A stretch of DNA of 33,831 nt from Phaeodactylibacter sp. (lineage in GTDB: Bacteria; Bacteroidota; Bacteroidia; Chitinophagales; Saprospiraceae), in contig NZ_JALEGS010000108.1 in assembly GCF_022763345.1 (NCBI RefSeq), forward strand, positions 1-33,831, in the 5' to 3' direction. The translations under genes and the position numbers were made by a program. Under the pieces are notes generated by a model. The model made no database searches. It was not told the DNA's origin and saw only the letters and a list, made by a program, of their open reading frames with translations. Of the stretch, positions 24,640 to 32,344 are shown in pieces (the stretch's first letter is position 1; each line of letters begins with the position of its first letter).

Positions 24640-24835
24640 TTTCTATCTCCTGACGCCGGAGCCAGATTTGTCTGAAAAAAATTTAACATTTGCGAGGCAA
24701 CAATCCGAAAATCTGAGGCGTTACTTAGGCGAAACAACTGAAACAAACAGCGTAAATTCGCTGACAAGAATTATAACTGGGGTTTAGTTTTTTAGGAGTG
24801 TAGCGGCGTAATGCTGCTACACTTTCTTTTTTTTG
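24640..24835 (+). ncRNA. candidate structured small RNA or long leader ending in a strong terminator
   Basis: The 369-bp interval 24505-24873 has no convincing gene. It holds complementary segments that fold into a long arm: 24652-24657 with 24717-24722, then after an asymmetric bulge 24663-24669 (CAGATTT) with 24709-24715 (AAATCTG). An inner hairpin TTGC-GAG-GCAA (24690-24700) caps it. A second hairpin CAGCG-TAAATT-CGCTG follows (about 24749-24764), and then the terminator at 24797-24823. A weak promoter, TTTG (24606-24609), 17 nt, TCAGTTTG (24627-24634), would start an RNA of about 190 nt. It could be an independent sRNA (the size is like 6S, but no 6S signature was verified) or an attenuated leader for the downstream DUF1015 operon. 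The 66-aa ORF crossing it is not protein-like. Confidence 0.42.
24797..24834 (+). terminator. strong intrinsic terminator 40 bp upstream of a gene
   Basis: AGTGTAGCGGC, loop GTAAT, then GCTGCTACACT form an 11-bp stem (one G-T pair), immediately followed by TTCTTTTTTTT. It is strictly plus-strand oriented, yet no plus-strand gene ends nearby. It therefore terminates an RNA starting in the gene-free interval or acts as an attenuator. Confidence 0.85.
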
Positions 24836-24873
24836 TAATTTCCCGCCCGAATTACAGCCATATAAAACCATTT

Positions 24874-26007
24874 ATGCAGCTGCTACCATTCAGGGCAACT
24901 TTCCCTAAGCTTGAAAAAATACAGACTCCCGAACAATTCTTTGGGACCGTCAAACAGGAGTATGATAAATACTTTGAGGAGGGCTTCTTTCACGAAATAG
25001 AAGAACCTTCTATGTTTGTATACCAGATCACCAAGGGGAGCAGAAGCTTTACCGGGGTAATCTCCGGTGTACACATGGCTGATTGTCTGAATGACCGGAT
25101 CCGAAAACATGAGGAGACCCTGGCCGAAAAAGAAGAGAAGCAACTACAATTGCTACTGCGCCGAAAAGCGGCAGTAAAACCGGTCTTACTGGCTCATCAC
25201 CCTGTACCCGCCATCAAAAACTGGCTGGAACAGTACAAACAGGAGCAGGTGCCGCTCATGCAGTTTCAGCTCAGCGGGGACAAAGAGTACCATAAAATAT
25301 GGCGTGTTGCTGCACCGGATCAGGTTGCCAGTTTGCAGGCGCTCTTTATGGAGCATGTCCCGATAACCTATATTGCCGATGGGCACCACCGCACTTCCAC
25401 CGCACTTAGGCTGTTCGATCAGACCGGGGGCAACAAGGAAGACTACGCCAGCCTTTTTGCGGCATTCTTTCCTATTCATGATATTCAGATACAGGATTTT
25501 AACCGAGTAATCAAGAGCCTTAACGGGCATTCTCCGGCTCAGTTTATGGCGCGCCTTTCTCATACTTTTGAAATTGAGCCCATTGAGCAAGCCGCCAAAC
25601 CCAGCCGGAAGTTCGAACTGACGATGTACCTGCGCGGGGAGTGGTACCGGTTGAGATGGAAAGAGCGCATCATGCTGGAGTACGCGAGCCAGCCGGTAGT
25701 GCTTGATGCCATGTTGCTGAATCATAAAGTGATGAGCAAACTTCTGGGCATCGAGGATGTGCGCAATGATCAGCGGGTCAAGTATATTGAGGGCCCCAAA
25801 GGAATAGCCGGAGTGCTTAAGCAAGCAGAAAAAGAACCGGATAGTGTCGCGTTCTGCCTTTATCCAGTACAAATGGAAGAGGTGATTAAAGTTGCTGATA
25901 TTGGGCAGGTCCTGCCACCCAAGTCTACTTGGTTTGAACCCCGAATGAAAAATGGCTTGTTGGTGAAGCGGATTGGAAAACAGATCGGTGTAGAGGTGAA
26001 AGGATAA
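24874..26007 (+). CDS. DUF1015 family protein
   Basis: 377 aa from ATG 24874 (MQLLPFRATFP), chosen because the family begins with a PFRA motif and because the longer start at 24811 lies inside the terminator hairpin. The family hallmark IADGHHRTSTALRL is present at about residue 168. Other typical parts are the VYQIT strand, the GVISGVHMADC segment, and the C-terminal DVRNDQRVKYIEG and FCLYPVQMEEV regions. DUF1015 proteins often sit near serine or dehydrogenase genes, and their biochemical role is not firmly established. It is followed after 20 bp by the amidohydrolase, so the two are probably one operon. Confidence 0.88.
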   Translation: MQLLPFRATFPKLEKIQTPEQFFGTVKQEYDKYFEEGFFHEIEEPSMFVYQITKGSRSFTGVISGVHMADCLNDRIRKHEETLAEKEEKQLQLLLRRKAAVKPVLLAHHPVPAIKNWLEQYKQEQVPLMQFQLSGDKEYHKIWRVAAPDQVASLQALFMEHVPITYIADGHHRTSTALRLFDQTGGNKEDYASLFAAFFPIHDIQIQDFNRVIKSLNGHSPAQFMARLSHTFEIEPIEQAAKPSRKFELTMYLRGEWYRLRWKERIMLEYASQPVVLDAMLLNHKVMSKLLGIEDVRNDQRVKYIEGPKGIAGVLKQAEKEPDSVAFCLYPVQMEEVIKVADIGQVLPPKSTWFEPRMKNGLLVKRIGKQIGVEVKG

Positions 26008-26027
26008 TGTTTTGAAAAAATAAACCT

Positions 26028-27206
26028 ATGCGAAAGCTAACTGCAGACTATGTTTTTCCTGTGGTGGGAACACCCGTAAAAGAAGGCGTGGTGGTCGTTG
26101 ATGACCAAGGTATTATCCAGTCAATTGATGCCCGCGAGGCACATGACCCGGTTACGCTTGAGGTCCATCGTGGCGTCATTGTACCGGGCTTCATTAATAC
26201 CCACTGCCACCTTGAGCTTTCTCATATGAAAGGCCGGGTGGATACCGGGACGGGGCTGTTGCCGTTTTTGCAGCAGGTGGTCAAGTTTCGGGATATTCCC
26301 ATGGAGGAGATACTCGACGCTATCGACCGGGCCGATAAGGAAATGTGCGAGGAAGGCATAGTGGCTGTAGGCGATATCTCTAATAAAACGGATACTGCGG
26401 CCTGCAAAGCCGAAAGCCCGATCCGGTATTATACTTTCGTAGAGATGTTTGACTTCCTGCAGGATAGTATGGCCGGGCAAACCTTTGAGAACTACAAAGA
26501 GGTCTACGACGGACAGGCAGCAGGCAATGGCAATAAAAAAGCGGCTGTGCCCCATGCGCCTTACACCGTCTCTCCAACACTTTTCGAAAAAATCAATGCA
26601 CTTAATCCGGATACAAATAGCACCGTTAGCATACACAATCAGGAAACGGTGCACGAGAACCAGTTTTTCCTGTCCAAGGAAGGAGGCTTCGTGGATTTTT
26701 ACAATGCCTTTGGCTTTTCAGTCGAGCAGCTGAAGCCTACCGGGCGGCCATCCATCTACTATGCGATGCAGCATATGAACCCGGCCTGCCGTACGCTTTT
26801 TGTGCACAATACGATGACTGCGGCAGCGGATATTCAGGCGGCGCAGGAATGGAGCGACAACGTATACTGGGCGACCTGTGCCAACGCCAACCTCTATATT
26901 GAGAACCGCTTGCCCAACTATAAAGCCTTCATGGACAACGGTGCGCGCATGACCATCGGTACGGACAGCCTGACCTCCAACTGGCAGCTTTCGGTCCTTG
27001 AGGAAATGAAGACCATTGCTAAATATCAATCCTATGTGTCCTTCGAGACTCTGCTACAGTGGGCAACGCTCAACGGGGCTGAAGCTTTAGGATACGAAGC
27101 AGAACTGGGCAGTATTGAGCCGGGCAAGGCACCCGGGCTCAATTTGCTGAGCATAGATGAAAGCCTGAAACTTGAGGCTTCTACTCAGGTTCAGCGGTTG
27201 GTCTGA
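26028..27206 (+). CDS. amidohydrolase/deaminase (ATZ/TRZ-like; possibly aminodeoxyfutalosine deaminase)
   Basis: A 392-aa cytosolic TIM-barrel metal hydrolase. H59-C-H61 in FINTHCHLELSH gives the first metal ligands. HAPYTVSP at H176 is substrate-near. H203-x2-E206 (SIHNQE) is the third ligand with the catalytic Glu, H260 lies in LFVHNT, and D313 in GTDSLTSN is the final ligand. The flanking composite beta domain is at the N- and C-termini (SIEPGKAPGLNLL). This motif set fits purine/triazine-type deaminases including aminodeoxyfutalosine deaminase of menaquinone synthesis, but the substrate cannot be fixed from sequence and no mqn gene is adjacent. The 3' end overlaps the convergent lipoprotein gene by 16 bp. 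Confidence 0.85.
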   Translation: MRKLTADYVFPVVGTPVKEGVVVVDDQGIIQSIDAREAHDPVTLEVHRGVIVPGFINTHCHLELSHMKGRVDTGTGLLPFLQQVVKFRDIPMEEILDAIDRADKEMCEEGIVAVGDISNKTDTAACKAESPIRYYTFVEMFDFLQDSMAGQTFENYKEVYDGQAAGNGNKKAAVPHAPYTVSPTLFEKINALNPDTNSTVSIHNQETVHENQFFLSKEGGFVDFYNAFGFSVEQLKPTGRPSIYYAMQHMNPACRTLFVHNTMTAAADIQAAQEWSDNVYWATCANANLYIENRLPNYKAFMDNGARMTIGTDSLTSNWQLSVLEEMKTIAKYQSYVSFETLLQWATLNGAEALGYEAELGSIEPGKAPGLNLLSIDESLKLEASTQVQRLV

Positions 27207-27700
27207 GTTGCCCCGGTTTGACTGAGCAACTGCGGATGGTCTTGTGACTCAGGTTCTTTGGGCAACTTAGATTGAAAAAAGTCAAAAGCCACTTCCTGTA
27301 AGTCTTCCAACTGGCAATCGCTGCAGGAAATTTTGAAATGGATACGCTCTGCCAGCAGCGTTTGCGCAGTGATGCCCTTTCGTTCAGGAAAATCATCCAT
27401 CGAAGGTGGGGGCCCAAAGTTATAGGCTGTAAGCGGGCAGGGCGCGATCGGCCGCTCCATCAGTTCCAGGACCCGGATCAGAGGGGCGTTCTTTACGAAT
27501 ATCGTTTGCGGCCCGATGGCTAGCGCTGAGGCCTGTTGCTCAAGCGCTACCCCCACCTGAATGTTCATCAGCCCGTAGGCGGTATTCAGCTGGTGCGTGC
27601 CAAATAAATCCGTAGACGTTGCGCTTAATCCGGGCTGTGCCATAGGGCATGCGGAAAGCAGGGCAATACTGATTGCCTTCACAATTGTTAGGGTGTACAT
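27191..27700 (-). CDS. hypothetical lipoprotein
   Basis: A 169-aa protein with an N-terminal signal MYTLTIVKAISIALLSAC whose Leu-Leu-Ser-Ala-Cys is a good lipobox, so it is probably anchored in the membrane. The mature part has QVGVALEQQASALAIGPQT, a Pro-rich loop, and a Cys-Ser-Asp-Cys pair near residue 130. The tail is Gln/Pro/Ser-rich and low-complexity. It overlaps the convergent amidohydrolase by 16 bp. No family is recognised. Confidence 0.6.
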   Translation of the reverse strand: MYTLTIVKAISIALLSACPMAQPGLSATSTDLFGTHQLNTAYGLMNIQVGVALEQQASALAIGPQTIFVKNAPLIRVLELMERPIAPCPLTAYNFGPPPSMDDFPERKGITAQTLLAERIHFKISCSDCQLEDLQEVAFDFFQSKLPKEPESQDHPQLLSQTGATQTNR

Positions 27701-27813
27701 GGTTTTTTTAGGGTTGTTTTATACTTATTTGTCGCGTGGATGGTCAAATTCCATAATTGGATCGTGAAAAAAGTTGAATTTTAACATTTCGGGCAGGCAG
27801 AAACCGCAACTTC

Positions 27814-27827
27814 TGTACAGATGTACA
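27814..27827. promoter_or_regulatory. tandem TGTACA palindromes upstream of der
   Basis: Two copies of the palindromic hexamer TGTACA (27814-27819 and 27822-27827) are separated by 2 bp, about 32 bp before the der -7 box. Possible operator; could be chance. Confidence 0.25.
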
Positions 27828-27858
27828 AGCCATGCAGCCAAGTTCTCAGATTAACCCG

Positions 27859-27866
27859 TATCTTTG
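27859..27866 (+). promoter_or_regulatory. candidate -7 element of der
   Basis: TATCTTTG, a perfect TAnnTTTG match 28 bases upstream of the der start codon. No clear -33 TTTG at standard distance. Confidence 0.45.
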
Positions 27867-27894
27867 TGGGCTGTAAAAATTTGAATACAAAGCA

Positions 27895-29199
27895 ATGAGT
27901 AATAATATTGTAGCGGTTGTCGGCCGGCCCAACGTAGGCAAATCGACGCTATACAACCGGTTGATCGGAGAGCGGCAGGCCATTATTGATGACATCAGTG
28001 GCGTTACGCGCGATCGGCAATACGGCACCAGCTACTGGAATGGGAAGACCTTCACGGTGGTCGATACGGGTGGTTTCGTGAAGCATTCCGAAGACATTTT
28101 TGAGGCGGCCATCCGCTCTCAGGTACAGATTGCTATCGAGGAAGCGAGGGTGATTGTCTTTATGGTCGATGTGACCACGGGCATTACAGACCTTGACGAA
28201 GAGGTAGCTAGTATGCTGCGCCGTACTGAAAAGCCGGTTTATCTAGCCGTCAATAAGGTAGACAACCACAATCGCATGATGGAGGCGAACGAATTCTGGA
28301 GCCTGGGCTTCGAGAATACCTACTTCCTTTCTTCTTTGACAGGTAGCGGCTCGGGTGACCTGCTGGATGCCGTAGTGGAGCACATTGAAGAAAAAGAAGA
28401 GGAGCCTAGCCAGCTGCCGCGCTTCGCTATCGTGGGGCAGCCTAATGTGGGGAAGTCTTCTTTAACAAATGCGCTTTTGGGAGAAGATCGTAATATTGTC
28501 ACTGATATTGCCGGGACTACCCGTGACTCTATTCACTCTACGTACTCTAAGTTCGATAAAGAGTTTCTGCTGATAGACACCGCCGGCATACGGAAAAAGT
28601 CAAGAGTGCACGAAGATCTGGAGTTCTATTCTGTGATGCGTGCCATCAAAGCCATTGAGGAAGCCGATGTCTGCTTGCTGATGATCGATGCGCAAACGGG
28701 GATGGAGACACAGGATATGAGCATCTTCCGGCTGGCACAGCGCCGGAATAAAGGCATTGTCATACTGGTGAATAAGTGGGACCTGCTGGAAAAGGAAACC
28801 AATACGGCACGGGACTATGAGAAAGAGCTTCGCAACCGGATTGCGCCGTTTTCGGATGTGCCTATTCTGTTCATTTCTGTTGCAGACAAGCAGCGGATAT
28901 TTCAGGCTGTGGAGACTGGTCTGGAGGTTTACGAGAACCGGAGCCGGAAGATCAAAACGTCCACACTAAATGAAGTCATGCTGGAAGCCATTGAGCGGTA
29001 TCCGCCACCCTCTCACCGGGGGCGTTTTGTCAAAATCAAATATGTTACGCAGTTGCCGACCTACTACCCGGCATTTGCCTTTTTCTGCAACAACCCCAAA
29101 CATGTGAAAGATAACTACCGGCACTATCTGGAAAATCAGCTTCGCAAAAAGTTTAATTTCTCAGGCGTGCCCATTGGTGTGTTTTTCCGTAAAAAATAG
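27895..29199 (+). CDS. der: ribosome biogenesis GTPase Der (EngA)
   Basis: 434 aa, full length for Der, a double-GTPase needed for late 50S ribosome assembly. First G domain: G1 GRPNVGKS at 10-17, DTGG as G3, and NKVD as G4. Second G domain: G1 GQPNVGKS at 181-188, DTAGI as G3, and NKWD as G4. A C-terminal KH-like domain (from about 355) contains RYPPPSHRGRFVKIKYVTQ and ends FFRKK. It stands 69 bp before rmlC on the same strand. Confidence 0.98.
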   Translation: MSNNIVAVVGRPNVGKSTLYNRLIGERQAIIDDISGVTRDRQYGTSYWNGKTFTVVDTGGFVKHSEDIFEAAIRSQVQIAIEEARVIVFMVDVTTGITDLDEEVASMLRRTEKPVYLAVNKVDNHNRMMEANEFWSLGFENTYFLSSLTGSGSGDLLDAVVEHIEEKEEEPSQLPRFAIVGQPNVGKSSLTNALLGEDRNIVTDIAGTTRDSIHSTYSKFDKEFLLIDTAGIRKKSRVHEDLEFYSVMRAIKAIEEADVCLLMIDAQTGMETQDMSIFRLAQRRNKGIVILVNKWDLLEKETNTARDYEKELRNRIAPFSDVPILFISVADKQRIFQAVETGLEVYENRSRKIKTSTLNEVMLEAIERYPPPSHRGRFVKIKYVTQLPTYYPAFAFFCNNPKHVKDNYRHYLENQLRKKFNFSGVPIGVFFRKK

Positions 29200-29268
29200 T
29201 GATTTACCGCTGTGCTTTGGGAAAACCCGCAAGCAGCAGCTATATTGCAGGCGTAAAGTCAAACTAAT

Positions 29269-29817
29269 ATGCCATTTCTGGATACGCCCATCGAGGGGTT
29301 GAAGATATTTGAGCCTCAGGTTTGGAAAGATGACCGGGGTTATTTTTACGAAGCTTTCAACCAACAAAGGTTTGAGGAGGCAGGCATTACGGTGCCCTTC
29401 GTTCAGGACAATCAGGCACGCTCAACCCGAGGCGTGCTGCGGGGTTTGCATTATCAGGTCGGAGATATGGCTCAGGCCAAACTGGTCCGTGTACTCGAAG
29501 GGGAGGTCTTGGATATGGTGGTGGACATCCGCCCCGGGTCAGCAACCTACGGCAAGTGGTTCAGCCTTCGGCTAAGTGCCGAAAACAAAAGGCAGCTTTT
29601 CGTACCTCGTGGCTTTGCGCATGGATATCTTGTGCTAAGCCCCACGGCGGAGTTCTTTTACAAATGCGACAATTTCTACTCTAAAGCGCACGAAGGAGGA
29701 ATCCTATTCAACGATGCCGAACTGGGAATTGACTGGGAGTTTGACCTCAACGAGGTTATCCTGTCTGAAAAGGATAAAGTGCAGCCTGCATTCGGGGAGC
29801 ACCGCCCGGTTTGGTAA
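29269..29817 (+). CDS. rmlC: dTDP-4-dehydrorhamnose 3,5-epimerase
   Basis: A 182-aa cupin enzyme epimerising dTDP-4-dehydro-6-deoxyglucose at C3 and C5 in dTDP-L-rhamnose synthesis. The conserved DDRGYF.E.F start is followed by QDNQARSTRGVLRGLHYQ with catalytic H61, K71, the VPRGFAHG segment with H118, and catalytic Y131 in AEFFYKCDNFY. These positions match the family spacing. The other rml genes are not in the window, so it is an isolated copy, as happens in Bacteroidota. A TTTG, 21 nt, TATATTGC pair in 29216-29250 may be its own promoter. It ends 7 bp from the convergent symporter gene. Confidence 0.96.
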   Translation: MPFLDTPIEGLKIFEPQVWKDDRGYFYEAFNQQRFEEAGITVPFVQDNQARSTRGVLRGLHYQVGDMAQAKLVRVLEGEVLDMVVDIRPGSATYGKWFSLRLSAENKRQLFVPRGFAHGYLVLSPTAEFFYKCDNFYSKAHEGGILFNDAELGIDWEFDLNEVILSEKDKVQPAFGEHRPVW

Positions 29818-29824
29818 ACCCGCA

Positions 29825-31414
29825 TCAGTCGATTTTTTTCAATTGCTTAGGAGGGTACCACCGCAGGGTTAGCCTTGATACGATTACGATAGTGAGTAAT
29901 CCGGACAGCATCGCTGTAGTGCGGAAAGGGAATAGCGACACCCCATCCTCCACCATTGGGTAAGGGAGCAGCAAGGGTATGCCGAGGGTGGCATCCCCCC
30001 CTCCAAATCTCAGAAAAGCTGCAACCAATAATCCGGCAACAGCCCCGGTTGAATTGGCTTTGGGGTCGAATAACGCGCAGACCAGGGCCGGGAACAGCAA
30101 GCAATACACAAAGTCGCTGCATAGGAACCACAACTCATAAACACTCTGGATATTCAAGGCAATCAAGGTGGCAGCCACGCCAATGATCCAAATCATACGT
30201 TGTACGACCTTACCAAGCCTGGCTGATGAGGCTTCGGGCTGTACCAAGGGCCGGAAAACATTCCAACTTGCCATTGAAGAAGCTGAGAGGATAGACGAAT
30301 CGGCCGAGGACATAACAGCTGCCGCGATGGCGCCCAGCCCAATGATTCCTACCCACGAGGGGGTAAGGTACCGGACTACCCACGGCAGGGTGGAGGCCGC
30401 GTCAGGTGGGGGCGGCAAACCCAAGGCAGTCCAGTCAGCCGCATGGGCAGCAATACCAATCATGACGGCAGGCACCGCAGCCAGTAGGCAAACTGCTCCT
30501 GCAATCAGGGACAGCCGGACAGCAGTATCTGCATCTTTAGAAGAGAGCACCCGTTGAAAGTATACCTGCCAGGGTATACCGCCAAAAATGAGCAGCAAAG
30601 CATAATCCCACCAATTCCAGTAGTAAGCTCCAAGTGCTTCGCGGCTAGGCAGTAGGCTCGCGGCAGCACCGTAAGCCTGCTGGTAATCTGCCCAAGCTGC
30701 CGTCCATCCGCCAGTCTGTTCTAGTGCGTAGGGCGTGACCAGCCACAATCCACCAAAGAGCAAAAGAAGCTGAATAACATCAGTGAGGGCCACTGCCCAT
30801 AGCCCGCCCAGAGCCGTGTAGGCGATGGTGATGATGGCGGAAACCATTATTGCAGTTGGGGTGTCCAGCCCTGCAATAGCGCCGAAGGTTGTGCCTAAGG
30901 CTGTCAGAATAGCAGCGGTCCAGAAAAGCTCTCCAGACAGGGCGGGAAGGAACAGCAGGGCTGTGGTCCGTTTTCCAAACCGTTGTTCAAGCGGGTCCAA
31001 AAGGGTGTGAAAGCGGTAGGTGCGCATGCGGCGGGCGAAAAACAGGCCACCGACAACCAAGCTAAGCGCATAGCCCCAGGGCGCCTGTACCCACACTAGC
31101 CCGGCACTGGCCGTATACTCTGCGGTACCGTTGATGTAGCCTCCTCCAACCCAGGTCGCACTCATGGTGAAAATAGCCAGAAAAAGGGGCAGTTGCCGCC
31201 CGGCCAGCATCAGGCTTTCACTATCATTGCCCTGTCTCAGGCTTGCGGCATAGGCACCTACACCGAAAATGAGCGCGTAAAAAAACATCATGGCCAGGTA
31301 AGCCGGCCAGCTTAGTGGCTGCTCAGTGAAAAAGTGGAGATAGGCTCCGCCCAGTCCAAGAATGACTAATAGAACGATGGAGGGACGGAGTAAACGCCAA
31401 GTCTGAAAGGGCAT
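29825..31414 (-). CDS. sodium:solute symporter, choline-transporter (CHT1/SLC5A7)-like
   Basis: A 529-aa membrane protein of the SSS family with about 13 transmembrane helices. It is unusually close to the animal high-affinity choline transporter: GGGYINGTAE at 90-99, then GLVWVQAPWGYALSL, the LLDPLEQRFGKR loop, LPALSGELFW, TDVIQL at 211, GGIPWQVYFQRVLSS at 278-292, and VMSSADSSILSASSM at 367-381, which contains the sodium-site Ser residues. GAVAGLLVAAFLRFGGGD follows near the C-terminus. Together with the divergently transcribed phosphatidylcholine synthase, the likely substrate is choline. The N-terminus carries an additional hydrophobic segment. Other SSS substrates remain possible. Confidence 0.87.
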   Translation of the reverse strand: MPFQTWRLLRPSIVLLVILGLGGAYLHFFTEQPLSWPAYLAMMFFYALIFGVGAYAASLRQGNDSESLMLAGRQLPLFLAIFTMSATWVGGGYINGTAEYTASAGLVWVQAPWGYALSLVVGGLFFARRMRTYRFHTLLDPLEQRFGKRTTALLFLPALSGELFWTAAILTALGTTFGAIAGLDTPTAIMVSAIITIAYTALGGLWAVALTDVIQLLLLFGGLWLVTPYALEQTGGWTAAWADYQQAYGAAASLLPSREALGAYYWNWWDYALLLIFGGIPWQVYFQRVLSSKDADTAVRLSLIAGAVCLLAAVPAVMIGIAAHAADWTALGLPPPPDAASTLPWVVRYLTPSWVGIIGLGAIAAAVMSSADSSILSASSMASWNVFRPLVQPEASSARLGKVVQRMIWIIGVAATLIALNIQSVYELWFLCSDFVYCLLFPALVCALFDPKANSTGAVAGLLVAAFLRFGGGDATLGIPLLLPYPMVEDGVSLFPFRTTAMLSGLLTIVIVSRLTLRWYPPKQLKKID

Positions 31415-31436
31415 AGGCTGGTTATTCTGAAATGCC

Positions 31437-31456
31437 GAAAATTACTCATATTTTAG
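31437..31456. promoter_or_regulatory. overlapping divergent promoter region of symporter and pcs
   Basis: Minus strand: TTG, 20 nt, TAATTTTC (-7 at 31444-31437), about 17 nt before the symporter ATG region. Plus strand: TATTTTAG at 31449-31456, about 20 bases before the ATG at 31477. Each differs from TAnnTTTG at one base. The close arrangement suggests coordinated or competing transcription. Confidence 0.35.
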
Positions 31457-31476
31457 CGCTGCAGCAAGATCAATCT

Positions 31477-32190
31477 ATGGGGAAGCCGTACACCACTGGT
31501 CAACGAGCTCAGGCTTGGGCCGTCCACCTCTTTACCGCAAGTGGCATCATCACCGTGTTTATGGCAATGGTTGAAGGTACACAGCACAACTATACCAACG
31601 CCATGTGGTGGTTGCTGGCTGCTCAGGTTATCGATGGAGTGGATGGTACACTGGCCCGGCGCTTCAAAGTCACTGAAGTGCTGCCGGAAATGAGCGGCAA
31701 GAGCATAGACTTTGTGATCGACTTTGCCGGTTACGCCATAATCCCGGCATTTCTCATCTATCAGGCGGGAATTATCGCCTCCCCCTATGATTTGTGGGCC
31801 GCTTTTCTCATCTTGGTCACTTCGGCCGTCTATTATGGAAAGTCGGGCATGATTTCGGAGGATTACTACTTCATTGGTTTTCCGGTGATGTGGAATATGG
31901 TGGCTTTCTATCTGCTTTTCGTATTTGAGTGGGAAAGTACCATTAACCTTTTGTTTATAATAATACTGGCGGTGCTACAGTTTGTACCGGTGAAGTTTGC
32001 CTATCCAAGCCGGACAAAACGCTGGCGGGCGGGCAATCTGACAGCGACGGTGGTCTTTATTGTCTCTATGGTAGGGCTGCTTTGGTATCAGCCCCGTGAA
32101 ATGCCAGTCTTTTGGTGGGGCAGTGTATCGTCCCTGCTCTATTTTGGCATTTTTGCTATACTGGCTACCTTTTGGTTTGACCGCCGATGA
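31477..32190 (+). CDS. pcs: phosphatidylcholine synthase (CDP-diacylglycerol-choline phosphatidyltransferase)
   Basis: 237 aa from ATG 31477 (MGKPYTTGQR), chosen over ATG 31432 because it leaves space for the promoter and matches the family N-terminus AWAVHLFTASG. It is an integral membrane enzyme with about eight helices. The CDP-alcohol phosphatidyltransferase motif is D53-G-V-D56-G57-T-L-A60-R61, then G74, D78 and D82. The wider AR-to-G spacing, the EDYYFIGFPVMWNMVAFYL segment and the VPVKFAYPSR segment are typical of bacterial Pcs rather than PgsA or PssA. It condenses choline directly with CDP-diacylglycerol. The divergent choline-transporter-like gene strongly supports the assignment. 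Confidence 0.9.
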   Translation: MGKPYTTGQRAQAWAVHLFTASGIITVFMAMVEGTQHNYTNAMWWLLAAQVIDGVDGTLARRFKVTEVLPEMSGKSIDFVIDFAGYAIIPAFLIYQAGIIASPYDLWAAFLILVTSAVYYGKSGMISEDYYFIGFPVMWNMVAFYLLFVFEWESTINLLFIIILAVLQFVPVKFAYPSRTKRWRAGNLTATVVFIVSMVGLLWYQPREMPVFWWGSVSSLLYFGIFAILATFWFDRR

Positions 32191-32344
32191 TAATTGGGGG
32201 CAAACGGGCTTAACGGCGCAGTTTCTAAACCCAAAACCAGCATTCGACGTTACAAATTCGGCATTTAGGCGTCTCAAAGGCAAATAAGTGTCGAAGTCGA
32301 TATCATTGTATATATTTTTAAACTAACAAAACGTGTTTGTTATC

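Noticed and set aside
24587..24787. 66-aa ORF in the gene-free interval upstream of DUF1015
   Set aside because: No plausible domain, Phe/Leu-rich start from a T-tract, and it crosses RNA-like complementary segments; treated as non-coding.
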